DNA from: Bacteroidales bacterium
Lineage (GTDB): Bacteria > Bacteroidota > Bacteroidia > Bacteroidales > Lentimicrobiaceae
Direction of reading: 5' to 3'
Assembly (NCBI GenBank): GCA_016709025.1
Contig: JADJEQ010000014.1
Coordinates: 124,001-188,000, forward strand
DNA: 64,000 bases
Every line of letters starts with the position of its first letter. The stretch's first letter is position 1. Shown here one piece after another: positions 1 through 9,071 of the stretch. A program made the position numbers and the translations under genes. The notes below the pieces were generated by a model. It had not been told where the DNA came from, made no database searches, and saw only the letters and a program-made list of their open reading frames with translations.

Positions 1-1
1 C

Positions 2-1621
2 CTGCTGGTAATCACAGGTTTAATCTTTTCTTCATGCGTAAAGGATGAAGTGTTTGAAGGCCCGCCTTCATTAAGTGAATTGACGATATTTCCCCAGGCA
101 CCCCTTGATGCTGATGTTGTATCTGTGAGTGTAAAAGCTACGGACCTGAATGGTCTGAAAGCAGTGAGACTTTACTATAAAGTTGATGCAGGAGCCTTTA
201 CTTCTGTTGATATGGTTGTTCTGGGCGGGCAACCTGATATTTACAGCGGCATGATTCCGGCGCAGCAGGCCGGTAAAACCGTTACCTATTATGTAGAAGC
301 TGAAAATGAATCAGGGCAGAAAGCCTGGGCTCCGGAAGGTGCCCCGGAAACTACTTCATCCTATACAATCGGAGCACCAGGTGTCGTGATGAATGAGATC
401 TATTCGCGCGGGACTGTTGAAGATCCGGACTGGATAGAAATCTATAACAACTCTGATGTTCCGGCCGATATCAGCGGCTATAAAATCTACGATTCTGGTG
501 GTCAAACAGGCGCAAAGCCAAAGAAAAGTATTCCGTCTGGTACCATCATTGAAGCCCATGGATTTTTTGTAATTGTGGTTGATGATGCCGAAGAAAGTGG
601 TTTCGGGCTTTCAAGCGGAGGCGAGGAGGTTTGGTTTGAGAGCGTTTCGGGCAGCATTATCGATGATGTTACCTACCCCACTTATGAAGCAAACCAGTCA
701 TACGGCCGGATACCCGATGGCAGCGGTTCATGGGTAATTCTTGACCAGATCACCAAAGGTGCGGTCAATGATAATTCACCGCCAGCTCCTGTAATCTTTA
801 TCAATGAACTGTATTCAACCGGTACAACCGAAAATCCTGACTGGGTTGAAATTTACAATGGTTCTGCCGCTCAGGCCGATATAAGCGGTTATAAAATCTA
901 TGACTCGGGAGGACAGGCAGGAACAAAGGATAAGAAGGTATTCCCGGCTGGCTCGGTAATTCCGGCAGGTGGCTTTCTCATTATTGTGGTAGACGATGCT
1001 GAAGCAAGTGGTTTTGGACTCTCAGGCAGCGGGGAGCAGATATGGCTTGAAAACTCAACAGGAACGGTGATTGACGATGTTACTTTCCCTGCGCTGACAG
1101 AGAACCAGTCATTTGGACGTTTCCCGGATGGCAGTACCAACCTTCAGGTTATGAATACCGTAACCAGAGGTGCAGCCAACAGCAACGTAGATCCCGAACC
1201 AACCATTGTTATCCTGATGAATGAAATTTTCTCAAAAGGCGTTGATCCTGATTTTGACTGGGTGGAAATATTCAATGGTTCAACCGTTGAAGTAGATATT
1301 TCAGGCTATAAGATTTATGACAGCGGCGGACAGTCGGGCGTAAAACCTAAAAAAGAATTTCCTGTCGGGACTATTATCCCGGCAGGGGGATTCTTCGTAA
1401 TCGTAACCGATGATGCTGAGGAAAGTGGTTTCGGACTTTCGAGCGGCGGCGAGCAGATATGGCTTGAAGATGCTGCTGCAACCATCATCGACGACGTAAC
1501 TTTCCCGGCTATGATCGACGGACAATCATACGGACGCAAACCCGATGGCTCAGCCGGTTTCTTTATCTTTACGGAAATAACCCGTGGAGCTTCCAACAAC
1601 AATGCCGCAACTCTGCCTTAA
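2..1621 (+). CDS. Lipoprotein with three lamin-tail domain (LTD) repeats, 5' end cut by window
   Basis: The reading frame is open from base 2 and its first residues form the end of a lipoprotein signal (LLVITGLIFSSC, lipobox ending at Cys near base 37), so the true start lies before the window; an internal GTG at 50 is not the start. After a short Ig-like stretch (about residues 1-110) come three tandem LTD-type beta-sandwich repeats, each opening with NEIYS/NELYS/NEIFS and carrying DWIEIYN, SGYKIYDSGGQ and GRxPDGS motifs. LTD repeats are common in exported bacterial proteins, often with nucleases or adhesins, but no enzymatic domain is visible here. The probable location is the outer surface. 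The function is unknown. Confidence 0.85.
   Translation: MLVITGLIFSSCVKDEVFEGPPSLSELTIFPQAPLDADVVSVSVKATDLNGLKAVRLYYKVDAGAFTSVDMVVLGGQPDIYSGMIPAQQAGKTVTYYVEAENESGQKAWAPEGAPETTSSYTIGAPGVVMNEIYSRGTVEDPDWIEIYNNSDVPADISGYKIYDSGGQTGAKPKKSIPSGTIIEAHGFFVIVVDDAEESGFGLSSGGEEVWFESVSGSIIDDVTYPTYEANQSYGRIPDGSGSWVILDQITKGAVNDNSPPAPVIFINELYSTGTTENPDWVEIYNGSAAQADISGYKIYDSGGQAGTKDKKVFPAGSVIPAGGFLIIVVDDAEASGFGLSGSGEQIWLENSTGTVIDDVTFPALTENQSFGRFPDGSTNLQVMNTVTRGAANSNVDPEPTIVILMNEIFSKGVDPDFDWVEIFNGSTVEVDISGYKIYDSGGQSGVKPKKEFPVGTIIPAGGFFVIVTDDAEESGFGLSSGGEQIWLEDAAATIIDDVTFPAMIDGQSYGRKPDGSAGFFIFTEITRGASNNNAATLP
389..1610 (+). repeat. Three tandem ~410-bp LTD-coding repeats
   Basis: The NEIYS-type opening codons lie at 389, 800 and 1217, giving periods of 411 and 417 bp (137 and 139 codons). 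Copies share motif order but differ at many third positions, so this is an old duplication rather than a recent expansion. Confidence 0.8.
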
Positions 1622-1762
1622 ACTCTGTAAAAAACAATTCCGGTTTTAAACAATTATCCGGATAATAATAATTCCAAACCTGATAGGTCGGTCAGTGTCC
1701 TGAAAGTTTTTATGATCAGGCCCTGAAAAACGGCCTGTCAGGTTAATTAAAAAATTAAAATC

Positions 1763-2404
1763 ATGTCAAAAGAAAAAGTTGAAATAGGGGAAATCTCGAA
1801 ACCCCGCTTCGAATTCCGCTCATTCGGGCAGAATTTCGATAATGCACACAAACGCATGGCCCGTTTCTCCTTGCCTGTTCCCGAAAAAGTTTGGGAACGC
1901 CATTCAGATGAGATCTACATTCTGTCGCGCACCAACGACATCAACAACACCAAAATCCGTGACGGGAAAATGGATATAAAAACCTATGTGCAAACTGTTG
2001 ACGGGCTCGAGCAGTGGAACCCCCTGATGAAAGGTGAATTTCCCATAAAGGCTTCGGTGCTTAAGGAAGAGGTATTCCCTGCCTTCCGGGTTGAAATGCC
2101 GGCTTTGCAGAAGGAAGTTTATACCTATGATGAATTTATGGAGATCGTCTGCAATCACCAGGATTTGCAGGCTGTAAGGGTGCACAAGCAAAGACTCGGC
2201 TATATGGTAAACGATACCATCTGCGAATTCGGAGAAGTTCTGATCAACGGAGCCAGGGTAGTTACCATTAACTCCGAATCAACGGAAGTTGAGGACATCA
2301 GGAAAACAATGAAAGATGTGGGTTTGGAAGGCGTTGAAAACATCAATTACCTGCAGGCAATCAAAAGAGTTATTGGAATGATTGACAAGCCGTTGGCTAA
2401 TTAA
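1763..2404 (+). CDS. Divergent CYTH-like (triphosphate tunnel) protein
   Basis: 213 aa, no signal peptide or membrane segment. The N-terminal half has a CYTH-like strand pattern (SDEIYILSRTNDINNTKIRDGK, split here as SDEIYIL then TKIRDGKMDIKTY). The C-terminal half has the K-x-R, acidic strand and long terminal helix order seen in CYTH proteins. The classical N-terminal ExExK is not obvious. It lies 11 nt before an unmistakable CYTH gene and 358 nt before the end of a small cluster leading to a transporter, so it probably belongs to the same transcript. The CYTH assignment is an inference from pattern and neighbour; it could be an unrelated beta-barrel. Confidence 0.5.
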   Translation: MSKEKVEIGEISKPRFEFRSFGQNFDNAHKRMARFSLPVPEKVWERHSDEIYILSRTNDINNTKIRDGKMDIKTYVQTVDGLEQWNPLMKGEFPIKASVLKEEVFPAFRVEMPALQKEVYTYDEFMEIVCNHQDLQAVRVHKQRLGYMVNDTICEFGEVLINGARVVTINSESTEVEDIRKTMKDVGLEGVENINYLQAIKRVIGMIDKPLAN

Positions 2405-2415
2405 AAAGAAAAGAA

Positions 2416-2883
2416 ATGGCACAAGAAATAGAACGCAAATTCCTGGTCAGTGGTGAGTTTAAACAACTGGCCCATAAAGAGACCCGCATTACACAGGGCT
2501 ACCTTTCATCAGTACCCGAACGGACCGTCAGGGTGCGCACCAAAGGTGACATAGGTTTTATCACCATTAAGGGAATGGGTAACGCATCCGGCGCAAGCCG
2601 TTACGAATGGGAAAAGGAAATTCCGGCTGAAGAAGTTCGTGAGCTGCTCAAAATCTGCGAGCCGGGTGTGATCGATAAAACCCGGTACCAGGTAAAAGCC
2701 GGCCCACATACTTATGAAGTTGATGAGTTTTATGGCGAAAATCAGGGACTTATAGTCGCGGAGGTTGAACTTGGTGCTGAAAACGAAACCTTCGAAAAGC
2801 CTGAGTGGCTGGGTGAGGAAGTTACCGGAGATGTGAAGTATTACAACTCAATGCTGATGAAGCATCCATTTACGAAATGGTAA
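2416..2883 (+). CDS. CYTH domain protein (inorganic triphosphatase / class IV cyclase superfamily)
   Basis: 155 aa, the usual length of single-domain triphosphate tunnel metalloenzymes. The signature ExExK lies at the N-terminus (EIERKFL), followed by RVRTKGD and ITIKG strands, a YEWEKEIP acidic/basic strand and VAEVELG near the C-terminus, all in the CYTH order. These enzymes bind a triphosphate through basic tunnel residues and a divalent metal. Bacterial members of this short type usually hydrolyse tripolyphosphate, while a few make cAMP. It lies between a divergent CYTH-like gene and an SLC13-type transporter, so a link between anion uptake and polyphosphate or nucleotide chemistry is possible but unproven. 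Confidence 0.9.
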   Translation: MAQEIERKFLVSGEFKQLAHKETRITQGYLSSVPERTVRVRTKGDIGFITIKGMGNASGASRYEWEKEIPAEEVRELLKICEPGVIDKTRYQVKAGPHTYEVDEFYGENQGLIVAEVELGAENETFEKPEWLGEEVTGDVKYYNSMLMKHPFTKW

Positions 2884-2956
2884 CCGTGTTTAAGTTCCGG
2901 GCTGCCCTCTGATCATCCCTGAAGGAAAGTATTTTTAGCTCACCTAAGCTGTTTTT

Positions 2957-4582
2957 ATGTCGGAAAAAGATGATGAAATAATGGATGGGCAGACATTTGA
3001 TCCGCTCGATATGCGCAATTACCGCATTGAAAAGCTGCCAAAACGTGAAAAATCAGGATTTGAACGCTGGCTGGCCATTATAGGGCCAATCCTGGCGGTG
3101 CTTTCGTTTGTCCTGTTTGCCTTTGTAATCAGGTTGCCGTTTCTTCAACATATTGACCCTGCCCAACTGGTTTCAGAGGAGGCAAAAAAAGCTTATGAAA
3201 AACTCGGCTCCCTGGCTTTTACGCGATCAAACGAAATGATGCTGGCCATATTTATTGCCGGTATTATTCTCTGGATAACCGAGGCCATTCCAAACTACCT
3301 GACATCACTGATCATTATTGTCAGCCTTGTACTCACCGGTGTGCTCAAAGAGAAGGAAGCCTATGCCCAGCTGGGGCATCCGGTAATGTGGCTGAACATC
3401 ATGTCGTTTGTGCTGGCGAGTATGCTGGTAGCAACCGGTGTTGCCAAAAGGTTTGCACTATGGTTTATCCTGAGGTTCGGGAAAAATGCCGGGACCATTT
3501 TCATGAGTTTTATCGTTATCAACATCGTACTTTCGGCCTTTATCTCAGCTACAACTGCCAAAGCAGCCATTCTGCTGCCCATTTTTATGGTCATAGCCGC
3601 CATTTATGGTGCAAGGGGTGGAAGCTCCCGCAATAATTTCGGAAGAAGCATTGTACTTCAGAACCTGTTTTACATCAACATTGGCGCCAGCGGATTTCTC
3701 ACAGGTTCGGGAGCCAACCTGCTGGCAGCCGCCCTGATTGCAGGAGCAACAGGAAGCACCATTTTCTTTTCAGATTGGCTGTTCGCCATGTTTCCGGTGA
3801 TGATCGGGCTTGTGCTGATCGGGTACCTGCTTGCAATGAAGGTCTTTTTTCCACTTTCACCGGAAGAGAGACTACCTCAGATTGAAGGCGGAATGGCCAG
3901 GCTGAAACAGGAATATGAAAAACTGGGAAAAATCAGCCGGCAGGAAATAAAGTCGATCGCAATATTTCTGTTGATCCTCGGCTTTTGGTCAACCGACCGT
4001 TTACATGGCATCAGTCCAACTGCTGTTGCCTTTGTGGGTGGTATTGTTGCCCTCTTACCGCGAATCGGTATCGTAAAATGGAATGAGGTGGATATCCCAT
4101 GGCACCTGATGCTCTTTTCGGCAGGCGCCTACACCCTGGGTTCAGGGCTTGATGCCACCGACCTTCCTTCGATTGGTGTAAATGCATTCTTCGACCACCT
4201 GGGCATCAGCAATCAAACACCATTCTGGGTTTTATACCTGATGCTGACGGGCGTTATGATTTTCAGCGCTTTGTTGTTTCAATCAAAGACCATGCGGGCG
4301 ATGATCTTTATTCCCATCGCAATAGGCGTTGCCAACCGATTCGGTTTTAGTGTGATAAGCCTTGCATTGCCGGTCGCTTTCATGATTGAGCATGTATATG
4401 TACTGCCATTTAACAGCAAGCCGGCTGCCCTGATCTATGAAACCGATCAGTATAGCCTTACCGATACCTTCAGATTTGGGTTTACCATTATGGTGATTGC
4501 CTGGTTGTTGAATATTGTGGCCGGAGAAACCTGGTTCAGGGTGCTGGGGATCACACCAAACGGTGTTTTTGGGTTGTTTTAA
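2957..4582 (+). CDS. SLC13/DASS-family anion:Na+ symporter
   Basis: 541 aa polytopic membrane protein with about a dozen hydrophobic helices after a charged cytosolic N-terminus of about 40 residues. The family hallmarks are the two antiparallel re-entrant hairpins with Ser/Asn/Thr motifs, seen as SATTAKAAILLP in the first half and a matching segment near SKTMRAMIFIP in the second, plus the amphipathic ITEAIPNYLTSL segment. Members import dicarboxylates, citrate, sulfate or phosphate with sodium; the substrate cannot be fixed from sequence. It starts 73 nt after the CYTH gene on the same strand, so co-transcription is plausible. Confidence 0.85.
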   Translation: MSEKDDEIMDGQTFDPLDMRNYRIEKLPKREKSGFERWLAIIGPILAVLSFVLFAFVIRLPFLQHIDPAQLVSEEAKKAYEKLGSLAFTRSNEMMLAIFIAGIILWITEAIPNYLTSLIIIVSLVLTGVLKEKEAYAQLGHPVMWLNIMSFVLASMLVATGVAKRFALWFILRFGKNAGTIFMSFIVINIVLSAFISATTAKAAILLPIFMVIAAIYGARGGSSRNNFGRSIVLQNLFYINIGASGFLTGSGANLLAAALIAGATGSTIFFSDWLFAMFPVMIGLVLIGYLLAMKVFFPLSPEERLPQIEGGMARLKQEYEKLGKISRQEIKSIAIFLLILGFWSTDRLHGISPTAVAFVGGIVALLPRIGIVKWNEVDIPWHLMLFSAGAYTLGSGLDATDLPSIGVNAFFDHLGISNQTPFWVLYLMLTGVMIFSALLFQSKTMRAMIFIPIAIGVANRFGFSVISLALPVAFMIEHVYVLPFNSKPAALIYETDQYSLTDTFRFGFTIMVIAWLLNIVAGETWFRVLGITPNGVFGLF

Positions 4583-4715
4583 CTGAAAAGCCTATCCGGA
4601 AAACACCTTATAAATGCTGTGCCGGGTTTTATAAAATCACACAACTGAGCCACGCAGCATGATTCTTTATTAACCGGTTGAATGATTTCAGGCAAATATT
4701 CTCTAATTTTAATCC

Positions 4716-6173
4716 ATGATTGAAGAACAGGTTAAAATACACGATAAGTTTTCGGTTGAGATAAAATTGGGATTTCTTGCCCGAAAGAAGCAGGAAATCA
4801 GTGAATTTGCTGTGAACACATGGATTTTTATCCCAAACAGCCTGGATATTAACCGGGTAACCTATGAGAAGTCAGATTTTTACCGTGACCTGAAATCGAA
4901 CATCAGGTTAATTACCCCGGTATATTTGCTACGTGACATCGCGATCAGCGAAAAACCACCTTTCTCGCTGATGGCTGTGTCGTTTCAGGATCTTGCATCA
5001 GAACCAACACGGACTCGCATCTCAGAATATGAATACCATATCAGGATGTTTGTTTCCATAGTAAAGAGTGCATTACGCGAGGAAATCAACCATGTGTTGC
5101 ACAACGGAATACCAGGCGATCAGGAATACCTGATAGAATCATATGTGAAAAACATCAGTACCATCGCAGAAAATTACCGGAACCTGAGGCGTGTAATCAA
5201 TGTGCCTACCATCAGCAAAGAGCTGATGAATTATTTCCTGTTTGGCGATGAATTTCTCAGTAACCTGATCGAACAGCATTCGTTTAAACTACTGGATGGT
5301 CTGGGAAATAAAGCTACTTTGCCGGAAAATATCAAAAAAGTGTTGACGGATCTGATCGCGGCCGAAGTAAATTACAAGCGGGAAAAAGGCTATCCGGTGG
5401 TCGAGAAAGAAAGTCGTGACCGTAACCGTGACCTTGTATTCAGGCTCAGCCTGCTGAAAAAATATGCAGAGAATGAATTGTTTCTAACCACCAATAAAAA
5501 GCGCGATGGTGTATGGGTTGAACAGGTTTACCTGAGCATCGCCGCTGGCATTTCGATGGTATTTGCTACAGCGATCGCTTTTTCGTTTCAGCAGAAGTTC
5601 GGGAATTTTACCATGCCGTTCTTTGTTGCACTCGTTGTAAGTTATATGCTCAAGGACAGGATTAAAGAACTGGCCAGGTATTATTTTGCGCATAAACTTG
5701 GACGCAGGTTTTTCGATCATCGTACCGATATCAGCCTGAGTAACCACATTATAGGCTGGAGTAAGGAAAGTATGGATTTTATCACGGAAGCCAAAGTTCC
5801 GGCTGAGGTAATCAGGGTGCGTAACCGCTCGGCTATTTTAGAGGCGGACAACCGCAATAACCGCGAAAAAATTATTCTTTACAGGAGGCTGGTAAGGCTG
5901 AACCGGAAAAGCCTGGATGATTGCAGCCAGTATCCGACCAGCGGCATGAACGACATTATCCGGTTTAACGTTTCCAACTTTATCCAGAAAATGGACAATC
6001 CCGTTGTTCCGCTTTTCATCCCGGGCGAGAACGGAAACATCGGAATTGTAAAAGGCGAAAAGATGTATTACATCAACCTGGTTATCCAGCTGAGAAATGA
6101 AGAACAATCTGAGCTCAAGCGTTATCGGATTGTGTTGAACAGGAAAGGAATCCGGGAGATCGAGGTTTTCTGA
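4716..6173 (+). CDS. Uncharacterised membrane protein with central helical hairpin
   Basis: 485 aa. Two closely spaced hydrophobic helices occur near residues 275-315 (IAAGISMVFATAIAF and TMPFFVALVVSYML), flanked by large soluble arms. The N-terminal arm of about 270 residues is rich in charged and aromatic residues. The C-terminal arm is basic (RDRIKELARYYF onward) and ends in beta-rich sequence. I recognise no catalytic motif. The anchoring arrangement would put both arms on the cytosolic side. It is separated from the preceding transporter by 133 nt and probably has its own promoter. No function is assigned. Confidence 0.7.
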   Translation: MIEEQVKIHDKFSVEIKLGFLARKKQEISEFAVNTWIFIPNSLDINRVTYEKSDFYRDLKSNIRLITPVYLLRDIAISEKPPFSLMAVSFQDLASEPTRTRISEYEYHIRMFVSIVKSALREEINHVLHNGIPGDQEYLIESYVKNISTIAENYRNLRRVINVPTISKELMNYFLFGDEFLSNLIEQHSFKLLDGLGNKATLPENIKKVLTDLIAAEVNYKREKGYPVVEKESRDRNRDLVFRLSLLKKYAENELFLTTNKKRDGVWVEQVYLSIAAGISMVFATAIAFSFQQKFGNFTMPFFVALVVSYMLKDRIKELARYYFAHKLGRRFFDHRTDISLSNHIIGWSKESMDFITEAKVPAEVIRVRNRSAILEADNRNNREKIILYRRLVRLNRKSLDDCSQYPTSGMNDIIRFNVSNFIQKMDNPVVPLFIPGENGNIGIVKGEKMYYINLVIQLRNEEQSELKRYRIVLNRKGIREIEVF

Positions 6174-6270
6174 GAAGCATCACTTTAAACCAATTCACCC
6201 GTGGGAAAAATTGGCAACGTCACCCGTATTTCCAGACGAAAGTGATTAGAAATGAACCAAAAACAAATAG

Positions 6271-7440
6271 ATGAAAAACAACTGTCATTTAAGCATACTT
6301 TTTCCCATCATTGTTCTATTCTCATTAACAATCTCATGCCATTCCCAAATATCTCCTGAGAATAATCAGAATCCGGTTCCCGTAAATGTGCGTACAATCT
6401 GCAACCTGCCCGATGAATTGAATGAAAGTTCCGGAATTGGCATCGAAGGCAATAACCGCATCTGGTCGCACTTAGACTCGGGCAATCCGAACGAAATTTA
6501 TTGTTTTGATACCACGGGCACTCTGCTTCGAACAATCACCATCAGCAATGTTGAAAATATTGACTGGGAAGATCTGGCTACTGATAACGATGAAACATGG
6601 TACATCTGCGATGCAGGGAACAACAACAATAACCGCACTGACCTTGCAGTTTATATTATTCCGGACCCTGAAACCATGTCAGGCGACCAGGTGATTGCAG
6701 GGATTATAAACTTTACCCTGGAAGACCAGACTGAATTCCCGCCACCTTCCTCTGATCACAACTATGACATCGAGGCAATAATCTGGCATGATGATTCCCT
6801 TTTTATGTTTACCAAAGACCGCAGCAACCCGTTCACCGGAATAACCAAAATGTATGTTCTACCCGATACCCCGGGAACTTACGTTGCCAGGCTGGCAGAC
6901 TCATTCTTTGTAGGAAATACGACCGAATCGGGCCGCATCACCTCTGCCGATATCAATCACCATACCGGCGAACTGATGCTGCTGACAAATACCGGACTGG
7001 TTTCATTTACCAACTATCCGGGCAACCGGTTTTTCGATGGCGAGGTCACGAAATACAACTTCACCACCATCCCCGGCCAAAATGAAGCCATTGCATTTGT
7101 GAGTGCAACAAAACTGTATATGACTGAAGAGGGAAGCAACAACTCGCCCGGACCGCTTTATGAGATCCGGCTTCCCCAGCCCCAGCTTTCTATAAATACC
7201 ACAACTGTTGCAAATGCGTTGAAGGCATATCCAAACCCTGTTCAGGATTTCATTAAAATTTACTGTCCGCTTAATGGAGATGCATTGCTGAAAATTATCG
7301 ACTGCGAGGGCAGGGTATTAAAAAATTCTGTTTTTGATCAGGAAGCAACCTGTTACCTTGGTGGCCTTAAGCCGGGTGTTTATATAATCTGCCTGATGTC
7401 CAGTGAAGTTATGATAACAAAGAGGATCATAAAACTTTAG
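6271..7440 (+). CDS. Exported protein with T9SS type A sorting domain
   Basis: 389 aa. The N-terminal signal peptide (about residues 1-23) contains LTISC, which could be read as a lipobox, although T9SS cargo normally uses signal peptidase I, so the cleavage route is ambiguous. The body has repeated beta-propeller-like segments (SGIGIEGNNRIWSHLDSGNP, DWEDLATDNDETWYICDAGN), similar to secreted propeller proteins of Bacteroidota. The last ~75 residues form a classic C-terminal sorting domain (AYPNPVQDFIKIY, then LKPGVYIICL, ending in a basic strand). It is predicted to be exported across the outer membrane and attached to the surface or released. The substrate is unknown. Confidence 0.8.
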   Translation: MKNNCHLSILFPIIVLFSLTISCHSQISPENNQNPVPVNVRTICNLPDELNESSGIGIEGNNRIWSHLDSGNPNEIYCFDTTGTLLRTITISNVENIDWEDLATDNDETWYICDAGNNNNNRTDLAVYIIPDPETMSGDQVIAGIINFTLEDQTEFPPPSSDHNYDIEAIIWHDDSLFMFTKDRSNPFTGITKMYVLPDTPGTYVARLADSFFVGNTTESGRITSADINHHTGELMLLTNTGLVSFTNYPGNRFFDGEVTKYNFTTIPGQNEAIAFVSATKLYMTEEGSNNSPGPLYEIRLPQPQLSINTTTVANALKAYPNPVQDFIKIYCPLNGDALLKIIDCEGRVLKNSVFDQEATCYLGGLKPGVYIICLMSSEVMITKRIIKL

Positions 7441-7573
7441 TGGACAGAGCCTTCTTCTTCAACAGCATTTGGGCTTTAATCCTGTAACTGTATTTATCAT
7501 AAGGCCACAGCAATTCTATCATAAGCTGAAAATAAATTCATTCAAAGTCTTGCATAAATCCTGATATTTCAGC

Positions 7574-7581
7574 TATATTTG
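7574..7581 (+). promoter_or_regulatory. Bacteroidota -7 promoter box (TATATTTG)
   Basis: An exact match to the TAnnTTTG -7 element of the primary Bacteroidota sigma factor, 33 nt before the start codon at 7614, with a TTG-containing stretch about 25 nt upstream. Confidence 0.6.
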
Positions 7582-7613
7582 AATTACAAATAACAATTCA
7601 AAACCCAGAGCCT

Positions 7614-8429
7614 ATGAAAAAGTCATTACTTTTTATCACATTATTAACAATCAGCACGTTAGGCTTCAGCCAGACGATGCTCCTCGAAGAGTACTTTAAC
7701 GATCCGGTTAATATTCCTGCTACATGGACTACCGTAGATCAGGACGGTGATGGTCACAACTGGTATGTTGACACCTATGATGCTGAAATATACCTGGTTT
7801 CAGCATCATGGGAGGACGATGTTGTGCTGACTCCGGAGAATTATCTGATTTCACCACAGATCAGTCTTGCCGGACTAACTGGTACTGTTAAACTTCGCTA
7901 CACCATACAGGTCGCTGACGAAGAATATTTCGCAGAGCATTACAAGGTTGCTGTTTCAACTACCGGAAATGCAGTTACTGATTTCACAAACATTGTTTTT
8001 GAAGAAACCTGCACGGCAAATGATTATTACGAAGTGCCGCCCTTCTGGCACGAAAGGATTGTGGATCTTACCCCTTTTATCGGGCAAAGCATATACCTTA
8101 CCTTATGCCATTACAATTGCACCGATATGTATAAATTCCTGCTCGACAGCATCCAGGTTTACAACCTTGATAATGTTGGCGTTGGGAAACGGGATCTCAT
8201 GAATCTCACTGTTTACCCGAATCCTGCAACGGATAAGGTTTATGTAAACGGGGAGTTTGAGAATGCCCGTATTACGCTCTTTACAGCCGATGGCCGGCAG
8301 ATGTACGTTGCTGAGAATGAAAGTAATCAAACTTACATCAATGTCTCCGGATATGAGCGTGGCATGTATCTTTTGCAGCTTGAAACTTCAAAAGGAATTG
8401 TAACCAGGAAACTGGCGATTACCAACTAG
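7614..8429 (+). CDS. Secreted choice-of-anchor J protein with T9SS sorting domain
   Basis: 271 aa. The signal peptide (MKKSLLFITLLTISTLGFSQ) is followed by a ~165-residue beta-sandwich of the cleaved-adhesin / choice-of-anchor J type: EEYFNDPVNIPATWTTVDQD, then NYLISPQISL, then a strand ending LDSIQVYNL. The C-terminal ~75 residues are a T9SS type A sorting tail (LTVYPNPATDKVYVNG, RGMYLLQLETSKG, RKLAI). Such proteins are surface-displayed and bind carbohydrate or protein targets. A clear terminator follows 128 nt downstream, so the gene appears monocistronic. Confidence 0.88.
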   Translation: MKKSLLFITLLTISTLGFSQTMLLEEYFNDPVNIPATWTTVDQDGDGHNWYVDTYDAEIYLVSASWEDDVVLTPENYLISPQISLAGLTGTVKLRYTIQVADEEYFAEHYKVAVSTTGNAVTDFTNIVFEETCTANDYYEVPPFWHERIVDLTPFIGQSIYLTLCHYNCTDMYKFLLDSIQVYNLDNVGVGKRDLMNLTVYPNPATDKVYVNGEFENARITLFTADGRQMYVAENESNQTYINVSGYERGMYLLQLETSKGIVTRKLAITN

Positions 8430-8556
8430 TGTCAAGTCAAAAGTAAAAAGTCTAAAGCTAAAAGTTGAAATCCGAATAAATGATGGAACTTTCATTTCAT
8501 TCGAGGGACACTTTATATTTGACATAACACCAGGTTTTCAATTTGATAAATCAACG

Positions 8557-8584
8557 GGCTGCCTGTATTCAGGTGGCCTTTTTT
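8557..8584 (+). terminator. Rho-independent terminator
   Basis: The hairpin GGGCTGCCTG-tattc-AGGTGGCC, with two wobble pairs, is followed by six T. It ends the 7614-8429 gene. The minus-strand terminator at 9018-9049 is nearly the same sequence. Confidence 0.8.
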
Positions 8585-8680
8585 AATTGGCAGTTTGTAT
8601 GACCCTGACTTCCTGATCTGCCAGAGGGAGGGAATGGATGGTCGGATTGTTTCGCCCTTTCAGGGTGCTGTTCTACAGGG

Positions 8681-8947
8681 GGTTCGGTAAACCCCGGATT
8701 GCGTCCGGGATTGGGATGTCTCAGGCTTTCAACCTGATCCAAAGATTCAGCAGTGTTGATGGTTTCTGATGCCTCATGAATCTGCTATTCTCCCCTCATT
8801 CCACACTCCAGACTTCCTGGCTTGAAGATGCTCTATCATCTCAGGTATGTTCTGGTACCATGGACTGCGTCCATGGTTGTGATGTCTCAGGCTTTCAGCC
8901 TGATCCATAGATTCAGCAGTGTTGAAGGTTTCTGATGCCTCATGCAG
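8681..8947. repeat. Pair of ~95-bp diverged direct repeats, each with two hairpins
   Basis: Copy 1 is about 8681-8780 and copy 2 about 8849-8947. Both read G-TGTCTCAGGCTTTC-A-CCTGATCCA followed by AGATTCAGCAGTGTTGA and GGTTTCTGATGCCTCATG. Upstream of this each has a hairpin whose arms differ but still pair (CCCGGA-ttgcg-TCCGGG against CCATGGA-ctgcg-TCCATGG). A third small hairpin (CCCT-ttc-AGGG) lies just before copy 1 near 8655. No coding potential is seen. Confidence 0.75.
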
Positions 8948-8952
8948 CCAAC

Positions 8953-9012
8953 ATCCCAGCATTCCATCATTCCACCATTCCACCATTCCATCGTTCCATC
9001 CTTCCAACATTC
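8953..9012. repeat. Low-complexity CCATTCCA-type repeat
   Basis: About 60 bases consist of variants of CCAT(T)CCA in tandem, such as CATTCCACCATTCCACCATT. It is non-coding and lies between the diverged repeat pair and the minus-strand terminator. Confidence 0.7.
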
Positions 9013-9017
9013 CCCCC

Positions 9018-9049
9018 AAAAAAAAGGGCCACCCGAATTCAGGCAGCCC
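9018..9049 (-). terminator. Rho-independent terminator of the cyanophycin operon
   Basis: On the minus strand the hairpin GGGCTGCCTG-aattc-GGGTGGCCC is followed by eight T. It lies 23 nt after the stop of the last operon gene at 9072. Confidence 0.85.
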
Positions 9050-9071
9050 TTCAAACATTTAACAGTTTCGA

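Noticed and set aside
50..1621. GTG at 50 as the start of the LTD protein
   Set aside because: The frame is open upstream and encodes the hydrophobic part and lipobox of a signal peptide, so the start is outside the window.
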